Assembly: GCF_905475395.1 (NCBI RefSeq)
Contig: NC_058337.1
Location: 139,321,172 to 139,385,171, forward strand
Source: Chrysoperla carnea
Lineage: Eukaryota; Arthropoda; Insecta; Neuroptera; Chrysopidae
Direction: 5' to 3'
Length of the DNA stretch: 64,000 nt
The translations under genes and the position numbers were made by a program. Shown here piece after piece: positions 1 through 10,237 of the stretch (positions within the stretch are counted from its first letter, which is position 1; each line of letters starts with the position of its first letter). The notes beneath the pieces were generated by a model. It saw nothing but the letters and a program-made list of their open reading frames with translations. It had not been told where the DNA came from and did not search any database.

Positions 1-640
1 ATTATTGATTCTTATATTTAAATTATTCGATATATTATTGTATTTAGTATCCGTTTCAATATCAAATTCTTGAACTTCTCCTACTCTTCCATTTAAGTCT
101 CCAACAATTATAAGTTCTGCATCCACGTATTTATATTCCATATCCACAATTTCTTTTTTTAAACAATTAAAAAATTCTGAATTCGAGTACTTTGAATACT
201 TTGGGGGGTTATATATCGCGCATATAAGAAATTTTTTACTTTTAATTTATCGTATAAACCAAACGCACTCTTTTAAATTATTTTTTAAACATTTTATACT
301 TCCTTTCAATTTCTCTCTATTATACACTACAATCCCTCCAGATTTTCTTCCAATTTCTCCAACTTTATTCGGGTCTCTCACAAAAAAGTCATATCCATTA
401 ATATTAACTACAGCATCAGCTTCACACCATGTTTCAAGAAGTATAATTATCTTATACTTTGAGATAAATTCTACTATTTGTTTATTATGTTTTATTCTGT
501 TCATCCCTTCTATATTCGTAAGTATTAATTCGTTATCATTTTTCCGGGTTAAAGCTAAGTCCGTCTTCGTATTTATAATTGCTCCATTAGATAAAGCATT
601 AAATGGAGTTTTTTCTACAGAATCCTTGCTTAAGAAATGT
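1..640 (-). mobile_element. Non-LTR retrotransposon (LINE) endonuclease fragment
   Basis: The minus strand encodes part of an APE-type endonuclease of a eukaryotic LINE. An 85-residue stretch (504-247) carries the ILLETW motif and a GGIVVY block. After a stop near 245 the same frame continues with an AIYNPPK block and a GDLNGRVG motif (about 235-60), both typical of jockey/I/R1-like endonucleases. The reverse transcriptase domain is absent; the fragment runs off the window start. It abuts the truncated Rickettsia purC at about 640. No bacterium is known to carry such elements, so this is arthropod-type DNA next to bacterial DNA. The clade is not determined. Confidence 0.75.
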
Positions 641-1001
641 CAAATTATTGGCTTATCAAATACAAAGCCTTCATCCATACCAAATTCTTTTACAAACCTA
701 CCACACGCAACAGAAGATACAACTACTTGCAGAGGAAACATCTCAACATATTGAATTAACTGCTCTCTCATATTTAGCTTTTCAATAAAATGATTTTCAA
801 TGCCAATCATTTCAAGCTTATTCATTACAAAAGAAAGAAACAAAAGAAAGAGATATTATTATTAAGCACTCCTTTGCCTGATACATCAATAATTTCACCA
901 TTTTCTAAAGTAGCTCTATCAGAAAAAGCCATTACAAGCAAAAACTCTTCTTCAGAAGTATATAGGGTTTTACTTGAACCTTCATATAGTTTTTTTTTCA
1001 T
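641..1001 (-). pseudogene. purC: purC 5' fragment (SAICAR synthetase)
   Basis: Starting at ATG 1001-999 the minus strand reads MKKKLYEGSSK, the typical N-terminus of rickettsial phosphoribosylaminoimidazole-succinocarboxamide synthase (PurC, purine biosynthesis). It continues through MAFSDRATLE and GKGVLNNNIS. A small duplication-like indel near 828-850 shifts the frame; the other frame then carries MNKLEMIGIENHF, SSVACGRFVKEFG and DEGFVFDKPII. The gene stops being recognisable at about 641, where LINE sequence begins, so roughly the last half is missing. The product cannot be functional. Identification rests on the distinctive N-terminal and central PurC blocks. Confidence 0.8.
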
Positions 1002-1020
1002 ATATTATTTTTTTAAATTT

Positions 1021-1241
1021 ATTTAGCGTCATTCCGAGGAAAAACTACAAGTTTTGTACGTGTGCAATATAGTTAAAAAATGCTATAAATTAGCATTTTT
1101 TATTATTTTTCTGGCTCTAGTTCCGAAACCACGTTATGACATTTAAAGACTTCTGAATCCCCGCATATGCTAAGAATGACATTGTGGATATTTTTCGACC
1201 ATGCAACAAAGCCCCTGTGTACAATAATATATAAAAGAAGT
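1021..1241. repeat. Intergenic, Rickettsia palindromic-type repeat remnants
   Basis: No gene is seen. The segment holds pieces of the dispersed rickettsial repeats also present elsewhere in the window: a stem around GCTATAAATTAGCATTTTT, a CCCCGCATATGC block, and a GCAACAAAGCCCC end. The copies are degraded. Confidence 0.5.
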
Positions 1242-2494
1242 CTAAGGCTTTTTTAGCGACTCAATTGTTTTCGAAAAGTCCAAAATATATTCTTCTTGCT
1301 TTTCTAAATCTTTGATTTTGAGGTTGTTATTTGCTTGTTCTTCATCACCAATAAAAACAATAAATTTGGCATTTTCATTTAAAGCTCTTTGCATTCTTTT
1401 TGCAATTTTACCGCTTACTTCTATCAACGCAGATATGTTATGTAAGCGTAATTGATCGGCTATTTTTAAAGAATACGAAATATTATTTTCGCCTATTGGC
1501 AATACAAATATTGGAGTTACCGAATCTATATTATATTCCCGCATTAAAGCTATTCGCTCAATTCCTGCTGCAAAACCTATTGCTGGCACTTCATCGTTAT
1601 TGCCCATAATGCGACTAAGCCCATCATAACGCCCGCCGGCAAGAATAGTGGATTGGCTTCCTAGCTTTGTAGTCGTGAATTCAAAAGCAGTATGGCAGTA
1701 ATAATCAAGTCCTCTAACCAGACGTGTATTTATGGTATATTTCACGCCTAAAATATCAAGATATTTTAATAACTCTTCGAAATATTTTTTTGATTCCTCA
1801 GTATAATACTCCGATAAAACAGGGGCATTTGCTACTATCTTTTGATCAACTTCACTTTTAGAATCAAGAATCCGCATCGGGTTTTTAGTTAGCCTTATTT
1901 TGCTATCTTCTGATAATTCATCCTTAAAGTCATTTAGATATTCTACTAATTTTTGCTGATAAGTAGCACGTGACTGACTGCAACCAAGAAAGTTTAGCTC
2001 TAAAGTAGTATCGGCTAAAACCTCTAAACTTTCAAGTATATCTACTGCTAGTTTTAAGGTTTCAGCGTCAGAGATTGCTCCTTTAGCCCGTAAATATTCA
2101 TAATTTAGCTGATGAAATTGTCTTTGACGCCCTGCTCGCGGTCTATCATAACGAAAAACAGGACCAGTAGAAAATAATTTGAGAGGTAGTTTATGCTGCA
2201 AGCCGTTAGAAATAAAAGCTCTTACAATCCCTGCTGTAAATTCAGGACGAAGTGCTACTGACTCATCACTTTCTAAAAATCTAAAAAGCTGTAGATTTCT
2301 TTACTAATTACGTCAGAGCTTTCACCCATTGAGCGATTAAAGACTTTAGTATATTCGAGTATTGGCGTGCTCATTTGCTTATAGCCATATAATTCCCCAA
2401 CCTCTTTTGCTTTTTTGATTATATATACATGAACTTTATAATCATCCGGCTAAAGATCTTTCATTCCTCGAAGTGGTTGGAGTTTATCAGTCAT
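1242..2494 (-). pseudogene. hisS: Histidyl-tRNA synthetase, broken
   Basis: Class II histidyl-tRNA synthetase, which charges tRNA-His. The 319-codon block 2201-1242 holds motif 2 ([14 protein letters not shown]), the histidine-binding motif [15 protein letters not shown], motif 3 ([14 protein letters not shown]) and the anticodon-binding domain. The N-terminal part is present upstream, starting at ATG 2494 (MTDKLQPLRGMKDL), but has an in-frame TAG near 2448 and a frameshift near 2285. Without those changes the length would match the family (about 415 residues). The gene is essential in a free genome. The matching tRNA-His gene lies at 53905. Confidence 0.85.
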
Positions 2495-2514
2495 TATACT
2501 AGTTTTGTTTTTTT

Positions 2515-2636
2515 GGTTTTGATGTCATTGCGAGAAAAAATTAAAAATTTTGACGAAGCAATCTCAGGAATTTTCGTATTATTTCATGAGATTGCCACGT
2601 CGGTTATTAAAATAACCTCCTCGCAATGACGGACAT
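2515..2636. repeat. Rickettsia palindromic element
   Basis: Inverted-repeat intergenic element. It begins TGATGTCATTGCGAG and ends CTCGCAATGACGGACA, with GATTGCCACGTC inside. The same termini recur at 54029-54147. Confidence 0.7.
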
Positions 2637-2639
2637 TAA

Positions 2640-4034
2640 CTATATTTCTTTTTTCATAAAAAATGATCTCACAATATATAAAACAAATATCGTAACAAAC
2701 CAAATTATTAAAGCACGTCCTGCAGTATGTAAATTAAATTCACCATCAAATACTTGAATAAATAACAAATATACACATGCACATATAATAAAAGGAGCAA
2801 TAATATATACCAAAGGACATTTAAAAGGTCTTTGAGCATTCGGTAGTCTTGTTCTAAACAACAACACTATTGTTGCAACAGTTATGTAGTCAATAATTGC
2901 TCCCATCGAAGTTAATTGGGTCAATAATTCCGTTGAACAAAATCCTCCAAGAATAGCAGCTAAAGATGCAAATATTATAATTGAAATGTATGGGCTATCG
3001 TACTTAGGATGTACTTTTGCAAAGCTTTTTGGTAATAACCCATCACGTGCGATAGCGTAAAAAATACGTGAAGTACCATAAATATTCATCATTAACACCG
3101 TCATCATATCGCAAACTGCACCGGTTGCAACGATAGCTGAGCCGATTTTACTGTTGTTGATAGTTAAAGCATAAGCAAGCGGTTGATCATTATTTAACTG
3201 ATCAAAAGGTGCAATACCCGTAACAAGACCTGCCATCGCCACATATACTATAGTAGTTAAAACGAGCGAGCCGATAATACCGATCATTATATCACGCTTT
3301 GGGTTTTTACACTCTTCAGCAGCAGTTGCAATTGTTACAAATCCTGTAAATGCTAAGAATAAAATTGATGCACCGACTAAAACGTTACTAAAACCAAACG
3401 GCATAAAATTGCTCCAATTAGTTGCATCAAAATGTGGAGCAGCAGCAATTATAAATACGAATATCGCCGCCATTTTAACAAATACTAAAATAGCATTTAA
3501 TTTTTTACTGTCTTTAGTACCTAAAAATAGAATGAACCCAATAAATACCGAAATTAAAAATGCAGGTAAATTTACTATACCGCTATTTGTCGGCACTGTA
3601 GTTAAAGCTTTCGGCAACTCAATTCCACCAGCTGCGAGTATCCCTTGTACATAACCAGACCAACCGGCAGCAACTATTCCTGAAGCAACTCCTAACTCTA
3701 ATATTATAACGCTACCAATCATCCAAGCAAAAACTTCTCCAAATGCAACATAGGAATAAGTATAAATACTACCGGATGTCGGAAGCATTGCCGCAAGCTC
3801 AGTGTAAACAAAAGCTACAAAAATACAGGTAATACCTGCAATTGCGTATGATAACATTACAGCAGGACCTGCATATTTAGCGGTTATTATGCCGGTAACA
3901 ACGAACACGCCGGTACCAATCATAGCACCAAGTCCAAGTAGTATTAGGTCAAATGCTCCAAGAGTATTACTAAGACCGCTCGAGCTACCTATTTCCTTTA
4001 CTGATTCAAAACTTTTCTTTCTTAAAAAACTCAT
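2640..4034 (-). CDS. APC-family amino acid permease
   Basis: An intact 464-residue integral membrane protein of the amino acid-polyamine-organocation (APC) superfamily, probably importing host amino acids, as expected for an intracellular parasite. The N-terminal GLGAMIGTGVFVVTG block is the family signature in the first membrane helix. About twelve hydrophobic segments follow, with a charged AAEECKNPKRD loop after the sixth. It is closest in layout to the cationic amino acid transporter group (YfnA/YhdG-like). It is one of the few full-length genes here. Substrate is not determinable from sequence. It is convergent with nothing; hisS follows on the same strand after a palindromic repeat. Confidence 0.85.
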   Translation of the reverse strand: MSFLRKKSFESVKEIGSSSGLSNTLGAFDLILLGLGAMIGTGVFVVTGIITAKYAGPAVMLSYAIAGITCIFVAFVYTELAAMLPTSGSIYTYSYVAFGEVFAWMIGSVIILELGVASGIVAAGWSGYVQGILAAGGIELPKALTTVPTNSGIVNLPAFLISVFIGFILFLGTKDSKKLNAILVFVKMAAIFVFIIAAAPHFDATNWSNFMPFGFSNVLVGASILFLAFTGFVTIATAAEECKNPKRDIMIGIIGSLVLTTIVYVAMAGLVTGIAPFDQLNNDQPLAYALTINNSKIGSAIVATGAVCDMMTVLMMNIYGTSRIFYAIARDGLLPKSFAKVHPKYDSPYISIIIFASLAAILGGFCSTELLTQLTSMGAIIDYITVATIVLLFRTRLPNAQRPFKCPLVYIIAPFIICACVYLLFIQVFDGEFNLHTAGRALIIWFVTIFVLYIVRSFFMKKEI

Positions 4035-4082
4035 TAGTTTCTCCTGTTTTTAGTGAGCTTATTTTTTTATGAATTATGTGTT

Positions 4083-4165
4083 TAATGTCACTCCGCAACT
4101 TGATTGCGGAGTCTTGTGTCGCAGACTGCGTCCTAAGATCCCGTGGTCAAGCCACGGGATGACAC
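4083..4165. repeat. Rickettsia palindromic element overlapping mnmA 3' end
   Basis: Two nested hairpins are visible: CTCCGCAAC TTGAT TGCGGAG, and ATCCCGTGG TCAAG CCACGGGAT. The element extends into the last codons of mnmA, adding a tail ending SSRGLTTGS. Confidence 0.7.
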
Positions 4166-5255
4166 ATCCCTAATAATCCAGCCGCCGCCAAGTACTCTTG
4201 TGCCGTCATAAATAACGCATGCTTGTCCAGAGGCAACAGCCTTTTCTTCAGACAAAAACTTTACTTTCATTCTGTCACCCTCAAGCTTACTTATTTCAGC
4301 TAAATGAGGGGGTCTTGTTGAGCGGACTTTAACGCTTACTTCCAGCTTCTCGCCATCTTTTAGGCTACCGGCTAGCCAATTCACGTCTTTAATTACGAAT
4401 TCCTGCACGTTTAACGCAGATTCTGGACCTACATATACTATATTACTATTAGGATCAATCTTTATCACATATAAAGGCTCGTGGTAAGATATGCCAAGAC
4501 CACGTCGTTGTCCTATAGTATAGTTAATTATGCCGCTATGAGTTCCTAACTCAAAACCATTTATATGCAGAATCTTACCGCTTTCGCTACTATCCAGACG
4601 TATTTTATTTATTACGTTCTTATAATTTCCATCAGGTACAAAGCAAATATCTTGGCTGTCAGGTTTATCTGCCACCTTAAGCCCAAATTTACTAGCAAGT
4701 TTTCTTGTCTCATCTTTAGTAAGACCTCCAAGTGGGAAATCCAAATATTCAAGCTGTTCTTTAGTACTTGCAAATAAAAAATAACTTTGATCTTTTAAAG
4801 GGTCAAGTCCCATATGAAGTTCTGGACCATTATCACCATTTATTTTTCGTACGTAATGACCTGTAACAAGTTTATCAGCTCCAAGTTCTTTAGCAGTTTT
4901 GATTAAGTCCCTGAATTTTACGGATTTATTGCATTGTACGCATGGCAGAGGCGTCTCACCTCGCAGATAGCTATCAACAAAATTATCTATTACCGATTCT
5001 TTAAATTTACTTTCATAATCAAGCACATAATGAGGCATGCCAAGCTTGTTTGCTACCATTTTAGCATCATAAGTATCCTGACCTGCACAACAAGCATTTT
5101 TTTTTGCCCACAGCCATACCATGATCGTATAATTGCAGGGTAATACCTATTACATTATAGCCTTGTTCGCACAATATCCCAGCAACCACTGAACTATCAA
5201 CACCGCCAGACATCGCAACGACTAAAGTAGACTGTCTATCGTTTGAGTTAATCAT
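4133..5255 (-). pseudogene. mnmA: tRNA-specific 2-thiouridylase, frameshifted
   Basis: MnmA puts the 2-thio group on wobble U34 of tRNAs. The N-terminal piece (5255-5067) carries the pyrophosphatase loop [11 protein letters not shown]. The main piece (5122-4133) carries PCVQCN, the catalytic-cysteine block DICFVPDG and the C-terminal barrel. They are separated by a frameshift in a run of nine T (plus strand) at about 5097-5105: both frames encode the same [11 protein letters not shown] region, so one extra base explains it. A homopolymer error in sequencing is as possible as a real mutation. The C-terminus is extended by a palindromic-element tail. Confidence 0.85.
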
Positions 5256-5389
5256 AAGAACTTCTAAACAAGCAGCAAATTATACTAGATTTACGATAAA
5301 TTACAACCAATTATTTATGAAAAATTTAAATTTTAATGTTACTTTTTTTCTGCTATTATTATACATACTGAATAAATACTAATGTGCAG

Positions 5390-5515
5390 ATGTTTAAAAA
5401 ACACCTTAAAAGAATTAAAAGAAGTTATTTTGGTTTCTTAAAAGGAACAGTTAGAATAAATGATGATATAGTAAATTTTTCTTTCGAATCTAATTGGGAA
5501 ATAAGCAATGATTAG
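5390..5515 (+). CDS. Small ORF, possible antitoxin C-terminal remnant
   Basis: A 41-residue ORF (MFKKHLKRIKRSYFGFLKG...). The FGFLKGTVRINDDI block resembles the C-terminal tail of small rickettsial antitoxins of the DUF2281/Phd-like kind, in which a G-x-LKG turn precedes an acidic stretch. It lacks the DNA-binding N-terminus of such proteins, and no partner gene is visible. It may be only the end of a decayed gene. The flanking stretch 5256-5389 is empty. Confidence 0.35.
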   Translation: MFKKHLKRIKRSYFGFLKGTVRINDDIVNFSFESNWEISND

Positions 5516-5571
5516 CATAAAAACTAGAAAAACATTACACTAAACTTTAATTCAAATTAAAAGCTAATAAT

Positions 5572-6566
5572 ATGTCGTTGCAATATAAAAAATCCCTTAA
5601 AACTTTATGTAAAACGTTTGCTGCATTAATATTTATTTAGTTGGTGCTGGTTATTTTAGAATATGCTCGCCAAGGTTTTAAAAATGATTTATCGATGCAG
5701 AAAGTGGATTTATCAGTTCAAAACTCAATAAAAGAACCTATTTATTTAGTTTCTTATGCTGATGGTGCAGAACATATTTATCGTAACCAGAATGCGACAA
5801 GTCATTATGCGATTAATAAAGGTATAGACTTTATACTTAATTATAAGAAAAAACATATTGATCAAACATTTATTGAAAAACATCAAGAAATTTTTAATGA
5901 AAAAGCAGGAGCGGGTCTATGGTTATGGAAACCCTATATTATACTTGAAACAATGAAAAATGCTCCCGAGGGAGCTATTATAGTATATTTAGATTCAGCT
6001 TTTATTATTAAACAACATATTAGCAATCTGACTAATCTGTTAGGCAATAATGATGTATTACTGGTACATGATCGTGATCGTAAAAACGGCAGTTTTGTAA
6101 AAGGCGAAAGCTTTGCCTTGATGAATTGCCTTAATGAAGAATGTAGAAATGATGATCATATTTGGAGTGCGGTTATTGTAGTACGTAATACTAAGCTTGC
6201 TCGCTCCTTTATTGAAAAATGGCTAAAAAGTTGTGAGGATATTAGAGTCCTTTCAGGTAAAGATTATAATATTCATCCTAATTATGACGAATATAAATGG
6301 CATCACTCAGACCAGTCAGTGCTTAGCCTTGTATATCACCAAAATCCACAATCAGTTAAAGTAATAGAATATGAAGAGACTACGCCGCTTTTAAGTTTCA
6401 TCGTAAAAATTCGAATAGTTCGCCGTTAAAAGCTTGGTATAGCATATATGGTATAGATCCAATAATTAACTTTAATACTAATGGTAAAGCATTGCCGTCT
6501 ACAGCTCTTATAAATACTTCGCCAATAGTTAAATTACGTAAATGGATTATTGAGTATACTCGTTAA
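5572..6566 (+). pseudogene. Glycosyltransferase-like rickettsial protein, broken
   Basis: The reading frame starts at ATG 5572 with a hydrophobic N-terminal anchor (KTLCKTFAALIFI), meets an in-frame TAG at 5638-5640, then continues as a long ORF (5641-6429) and, after a frameshift near 6390, to a stop at 6566. Blocks such as GLWLWKPYII, AIIVYLDSAF and HHSDQSVLSL resemble glycosyltransferase-fold proteins found in surface polysaccharide clusters; the YLDSA position is where a DxD-like metal site would sit. The family assignment is tentative. The N-terminal anchor suggests a membrane-attached enzyme facing the envelope. Confidence 0.5.
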
Positions 6567-6585
6567 ACTTTGATGTCATTTCTGC

Positions 6586-6712
6586 ATAAGCATTGCTCGC
6601 GTGGATTATTTTCCCCTGTCATCCCGTGATTTATTCACGGGATCCAGCTAAAAAATACTAATAAAATTAGTATTTTATTCCCGCCTCCGCGGGAATGACA
6701 TCAGAATCATAC
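6586..6712. repeat. Rickettsia palindromic elements, two types in tandem
   Basis: Hairpin ATCCCGTGATTTATTCACGGGAT, then AATACTAATAAAATTAGTATT, then a TTCCCGCCTCCGCGGGAA hairpin. The last one runs into the antitoxin gene on the minus strand and supplies its final residues. Confidence 0.7.
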
Positions 6713-6882
6713 TTTCTCATAAGCTTTAATTCTTTATTTAGATCAATATTTTTATACTTATCTAATATATTTCGGGCTTTTTCTATATTTGAATGAAAAG
6801 TTGATACTATTAATTCTGAATCATTATACTTTATTGTCACCTCATCACCTGTTTTGAGTTTTAACTTTTTCCTAACTTTTAT

Positions 6883-7465
6883 GTAGTTAAGTGGGATAGG
6901 GTTAACACTCTCGCCTTTAGGCGAACACTTTAGTATAATCTATCTAATAGGTTACTAGAGGAAGAGATGGAATATAGGAGAGGGTCTCATAGCTTGTATG
7001 ATTTAAAGTATCATATAGTGTTTTGTACAAAGTACATGTATAGAGTTTTAACTGGGCAAATAGCAAGTAGAGCAAGGGAAGTAATTCGGGAAATATGTGC
7101 AGCTAATTACATAGATATAATTAGTGGCAGCATAAGTCCTGATAATGTTCATATATTAGTATCAGTTCCACCGAGTATCTCAATATCTAAGGTGTTACAA
7201 TAAATTAAAGGAAAGAGTAGTCGTAAATTGCTACAGGAATTTGAACTACTTCGTAAGCGATATTGGGGTCAACATCTTTGGACTAGAGGGTATTTTGTTG
7301 TTACAGTTGGTAATGTGAATTCAGAAGCAGTACAGAAGTATATAGAGCAACAAGAAGACTATCATAAAAAAGATGATTTTAGAATATCAGAGTTTTAGCG
7401 TTTACGCTTTTAATCTGCTTTGCAAGCGTAAACCAAACTACCGGCTTTAGACGGTAGTAATTGAT
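6883..7465 (+). mobile_element. IS200/IS605-type element, copy 1
   Basis: Element with left end GTAGTTAAGTGGG after TTAT, a small left hairpin (TCGCCTTTAGGCGA), one tnpA gene, a right hairpin (ACTACCGGCTTTAGACGGTAGT) and right end TAATTGAT. No terminal inverted repeats or target duplication are seen, as expected for this single-strand transposing family. It is inserted in the antitoxin gene. Confidence 0.9.
6967..7398 (+). pseudogene. tnpA: IS200 transposase TnpA, copy 1 (stop)
   Basis: Y1 (HUH) transposase. The frame has a TAA at 7201-7203 in place of the tyrosine of the VLQYIKGKS block, which is the likely nucleophile tyrosine region. The HUH-like HVHILVSVP block has a His-to-Asn change (DNVHI). 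Confidence 0.85.
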
Positions 7466-7595
7466 AGGAATTGCAAGTCTACCATTATTATCAATATAAC
7501 TTTTCTTTACTATCATAAAAATAATTTTTTTCTTAGATTTTACTGTTTTTAATAGAATTAATCAATTAATTAAAATCTTATGTTTTGATAATTCC

Positions 7596-8138
7596 TTATT
7601 TTTTCACATCTCGTACTTTAAAGAAGCTATAAGACAAGGTAAGTACTTTTACATCTCTCATTTCAGGATCGTTTTCGAAATCCTTATCTATATAAAACGT
7701 GACTGGCATTAAAACTTTCTCACCGGCTTTTAATAATTGTTCTTCGAAACAAAAACAATGAATCTTTACAAAATATTTTCCTGCTTTATTAGGAGTAACG
7801 TTATAAATTGAAGTTCCTATAATATCGTTATTACTTAAATTTTCTGTTTCATAAAAAACCAGAGTATTTTGCCCCGAAACAATCTGGACTCGCTGCTGTC
7901 TTGGAATAAAACGCCAAGGTAAATTTTTATCGACATTAGCATCAAACTCAATAATTATAGGTCTAGTTCCTTTGACTTTAGAGTAGATACTTACTGTTTC
8001 TCTATTAGTCGTGCCGCCATATCCCGTAACTTTACAAAATAAATTATAAAGTGGTACGGCAGCAAAGCTAAGTAGTACCATGCTAACTATTAGTCCTAGC
8101 AAGGAAAACGCTAAACTTTTATTAGATTTTTTAGACAT
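7596..8138 (-). CDS. ctaG: Cytochrome c oxidase assembly protein CtaG/Cox11
   Basis: An intact 180-residue protein that delivers copper to the CuB site of cytochrome c oxidase subunit 1. It has one N-terminal membrane helix (about residues 9-30), the [12 protein letters not shown] block just after it, and the copper-binding CFCFEEQ motif near residue 128. The rest is an immunoglobulin-like periplasmic domain. Length matches the family. It is divergent from rpoH with a 90-base AT-rich gap that probably holds both promoters. Confidence 0.9.
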   Translation of the reverse strand: MSKKSNKSLAFSLLGLIVSMVLLSFAAVPLYNLFCKVTGYGGTTNRETVSIYSKVKGTRPIIIEFDANVDKNLPWRFIPRQQRVQIVSGQNTLVFYETENLSNNDIIGTSIYNVTPNKAGKYFVKIHCFCFEEQLLKAGEKVLMPVTFYIDKDFENDPEMRDVKVLTLSYSFFKVRDVKK

Positions 8139-8228
8139 TATTTGATTTTATTTAAAAATACTCTAGAAATAGTTTATTTTAGAACATATATATGATATTA
8201 TAAAGAAAATTAATTAGTGAGGTTAGTA

Positions 8229-8744
8229 ATGACTAGTAATATTAATGCATTAGCAATCTCTAGTGAATCTGGCTTTTATAGCTACTTACAGAAAATTAAC
8301 AAAATTCCTTCACTAACGCAAGAAGAAGAGTTTTTGCTGGCTAAATCTTACTTAGAGCAGAATGATCTGCAAGCGGCACATAAGCTAGTAACTAGCCATC
8401 TTAAGTTAGTTGCAAAAATTGCAACTGGTTATAGAACTTATGGTTTTACTGTTACCGAATTAGTATCGGAAGGTAATATAGGTTTAATGCAAGCAGTGAA
8501 AAAATTCAATCCTGAGCTTGGTTTTCGTTTGTCAACTTATGCTATATGGTGGATTAAAGCTGCTATCCAAGAATATATATTAAAATCTTGGTCATTAGTA
8601 AAGATGGGTACGACTGCTACACAGAAAAAATTATTTTTCAGCCTTAGTAAAATTAAAAATAAAATCACTAATTTATATTCAAGAGCTATTACAAGCGATG
8701 ATTTTGTCCAAATCGCTGATGAATTAGGCGTTTCAAGTAGATAA
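8229..8744 (+). pseudogene. rpoH: Heat-shock sigma factor, truncated by the palindrome
   Basis: RNA polymerase sigma-32. The start at ATG 8229 gives MTSNINALAISSESGF. Region 2 is visible (VSEGNIGLMQAVKKFNP, then STYAIWWIKAAIQEYIL, the core-binding and -10 recognition helices). The frame ends after GVSSR, about residue 171 of an expected 290 or so, exactly where the 1.9 kb palindrome begins. Region 4 (-35 recognition) is missing and does not reappear on the far side. The gene is essential or nearly so in rickettsiae. Confidence 0.9.
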
Positions 8745-9071
8745 GCTATGCCGGTCCGGGCCCACTTTTGCTCATTTTTACATGTTATTTCTTATGGGAA
8801 ATTCTAAGGTCCATTTTGCACCTTTTTGTTCCTTTTTATGCAATGCTGGCTGCCTAACCTTAACGCATACTTATTATTAATGTATGTATATTGTATTCAA
8901 TTACAACCCATCTGAACCACACTTGTTAACACACTTACATCATACTCTTTACTTACCATTATTTGTAATTTAGCATACGTAGCGTACGTTGGTATAATTG
9001 TCAACATAACTTCTTCATGTATTAACAGCGAATATTAATAATATTATATGGATTGCTTAAAAAAATTTTAC

Positions 9072-9144
9072 TTACTACTATAAGATTTGAACGCGGGCCC
9101 TCATGAGTGGAAGTCTACTATGCTAACCACTCAACCACAAGACC
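9072..9144 (-). tRNA. tRNA-Gly-like sequence, left arm
   Basis: Mirror copy of the unit at 10238-10310, read on the minus strand. A-box TGGTTGAGTGG and B-box GCGTTCAAATC are present; the acceptor arms do not pair well. Probably a pseudo-tRNA or a polymerase III promoter rather than a working tRNA. Confidence 0.4.
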
Positions 9145-9221
9145 TTGTTACAACATAGACAAAAAAAGTTAATAACATAAAAACGTTTTTACAAAATATA
9201 CTGAAAACCAGACTGGTTTCT

Positions 9222-10160
9222 AAACAGACCAGTATTAAACAGGTCAAACCAGTATTAAACAGACCAGTATTAAACAGGTCAAAACCAGTATTAAACAGAT
9301 ACAGACCAGTATTAAACAGGTCAAAACCAGTATTAAACAGATACAGACCAGTATTAAACAGGTTAAAACCAGTATTAAACAGATACAGACCAGTATTAAA
9401 CAGGTTAAAACCAGTATTAAACAGGTCAAAACCAGTATTAAACAGATACAGACCAGTATTAAACAGGTTAAAACCAGTATTAAACAGATACAGATCAGTA
9501 TTAAACAAGTCAAAACCAGTATTAAACAGATACAGACCAGTATAAAACAGATACAGACCAGTATTAAACAGGTTAAAACCAGTATTAAACAGATACAGAC
9601 CAGTATTAAACAGGTCAAAACCAGTATTAAACAGATACAGACCAGTATTAAACAGATCAAAACCAGTATTAAACAGATACAGACCAGTATTAAACAGGTC
9701 TGTATCTGTTTAATACTCGTTTTGATCTGTTTAATACTGGTTTTGATCTGTTTAATACTGGTTTTGACCTGTTTAATACTGGTCTGTATCTGTTTAATAC
9801 TGGTTTTAACCTGTTTAATACTGGTCTGTATCTGTTTTATACTGGTCTGTATCTGTTTAATACTGGTTTTGACTTGTTTAATACTGATCTGTATCTGTTT
9901 AATACTGGTTTTAACCTGTTTAATACTGGTCTGTATCTGTTTAATACTGGTTTTGACCTGTTTAATACTGGTTTTAACCTGTTTAATACTGGTCTGTATC
10001 TGTTTAATACTGGTTTTAACCTGTTTAATACTGGTCTGTATCTGTTTAATACTGGTTTTGACCTGTTTAATACTGGTCTGTATCTGTTTAATACTGGTTT
10101 TGACCTGTTTAATACTGGTCTGTTTAATACTGGTTTGACCTGTTTAATACTGGTCTGTTT
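9222..10160. repeat. Minisatellite, 21-22 bp units
   Basis: Tandem units built on GTTTAATACTGGT plus variable CTGTATCT or TTTGACCT. The array occupies the inner half of both palindrome arms and inverts at 9686-9696. It has no stop codons in some frames, which produces spurious ORFs rich in Leu, Ile, Cys or NTG repeats. Confidence 0.95.
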
Positions 10161-10237
10161 AGAAACCAGTCTGGTTTTCAGTATATTTTGTAAAAACGTT
10201 TTTATGTTATTAACTTTTTTTGTCTATGTTGTAACAA

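Larger units (their letters stand above)
6670..7516 (-). pseudogene. AbrB/MazE-type antitoxin gene split by an IS200 copy
   Basis: The minus strand starts at ATG 7516 with MIVKKSYIDNNGRLAIP, the swapped-hairpin N-terminus of AbrB/VapB-type DNA-binding antitoxins. The rest (KVRKKLKLKTGDEVTIKY, then a helical tail) resumes at 6882 on the far side of IS200 copy 1. Removing the IS conceptually leaves ...AIPIKVRKK..., so the insertion is clean. The C-terminus reads into a palindromic element. No toxin partner is seen nearby. Such proteins repress their own operon and neutralise a partner toxin; here the gene is disrupted. Confidence 0.65.

Noticed and set aside
5390-5515. A full toxin-antitoxin pair
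   Set aside because: Only an antitoxin-like tail is visible; no partner gene is found upstream or downstream.
9222-10160. CRISPR array
   Set aside because: Units of 21-22 bp have no unique spacers and no cas genes are nearby; it is a tandem minisatellite.
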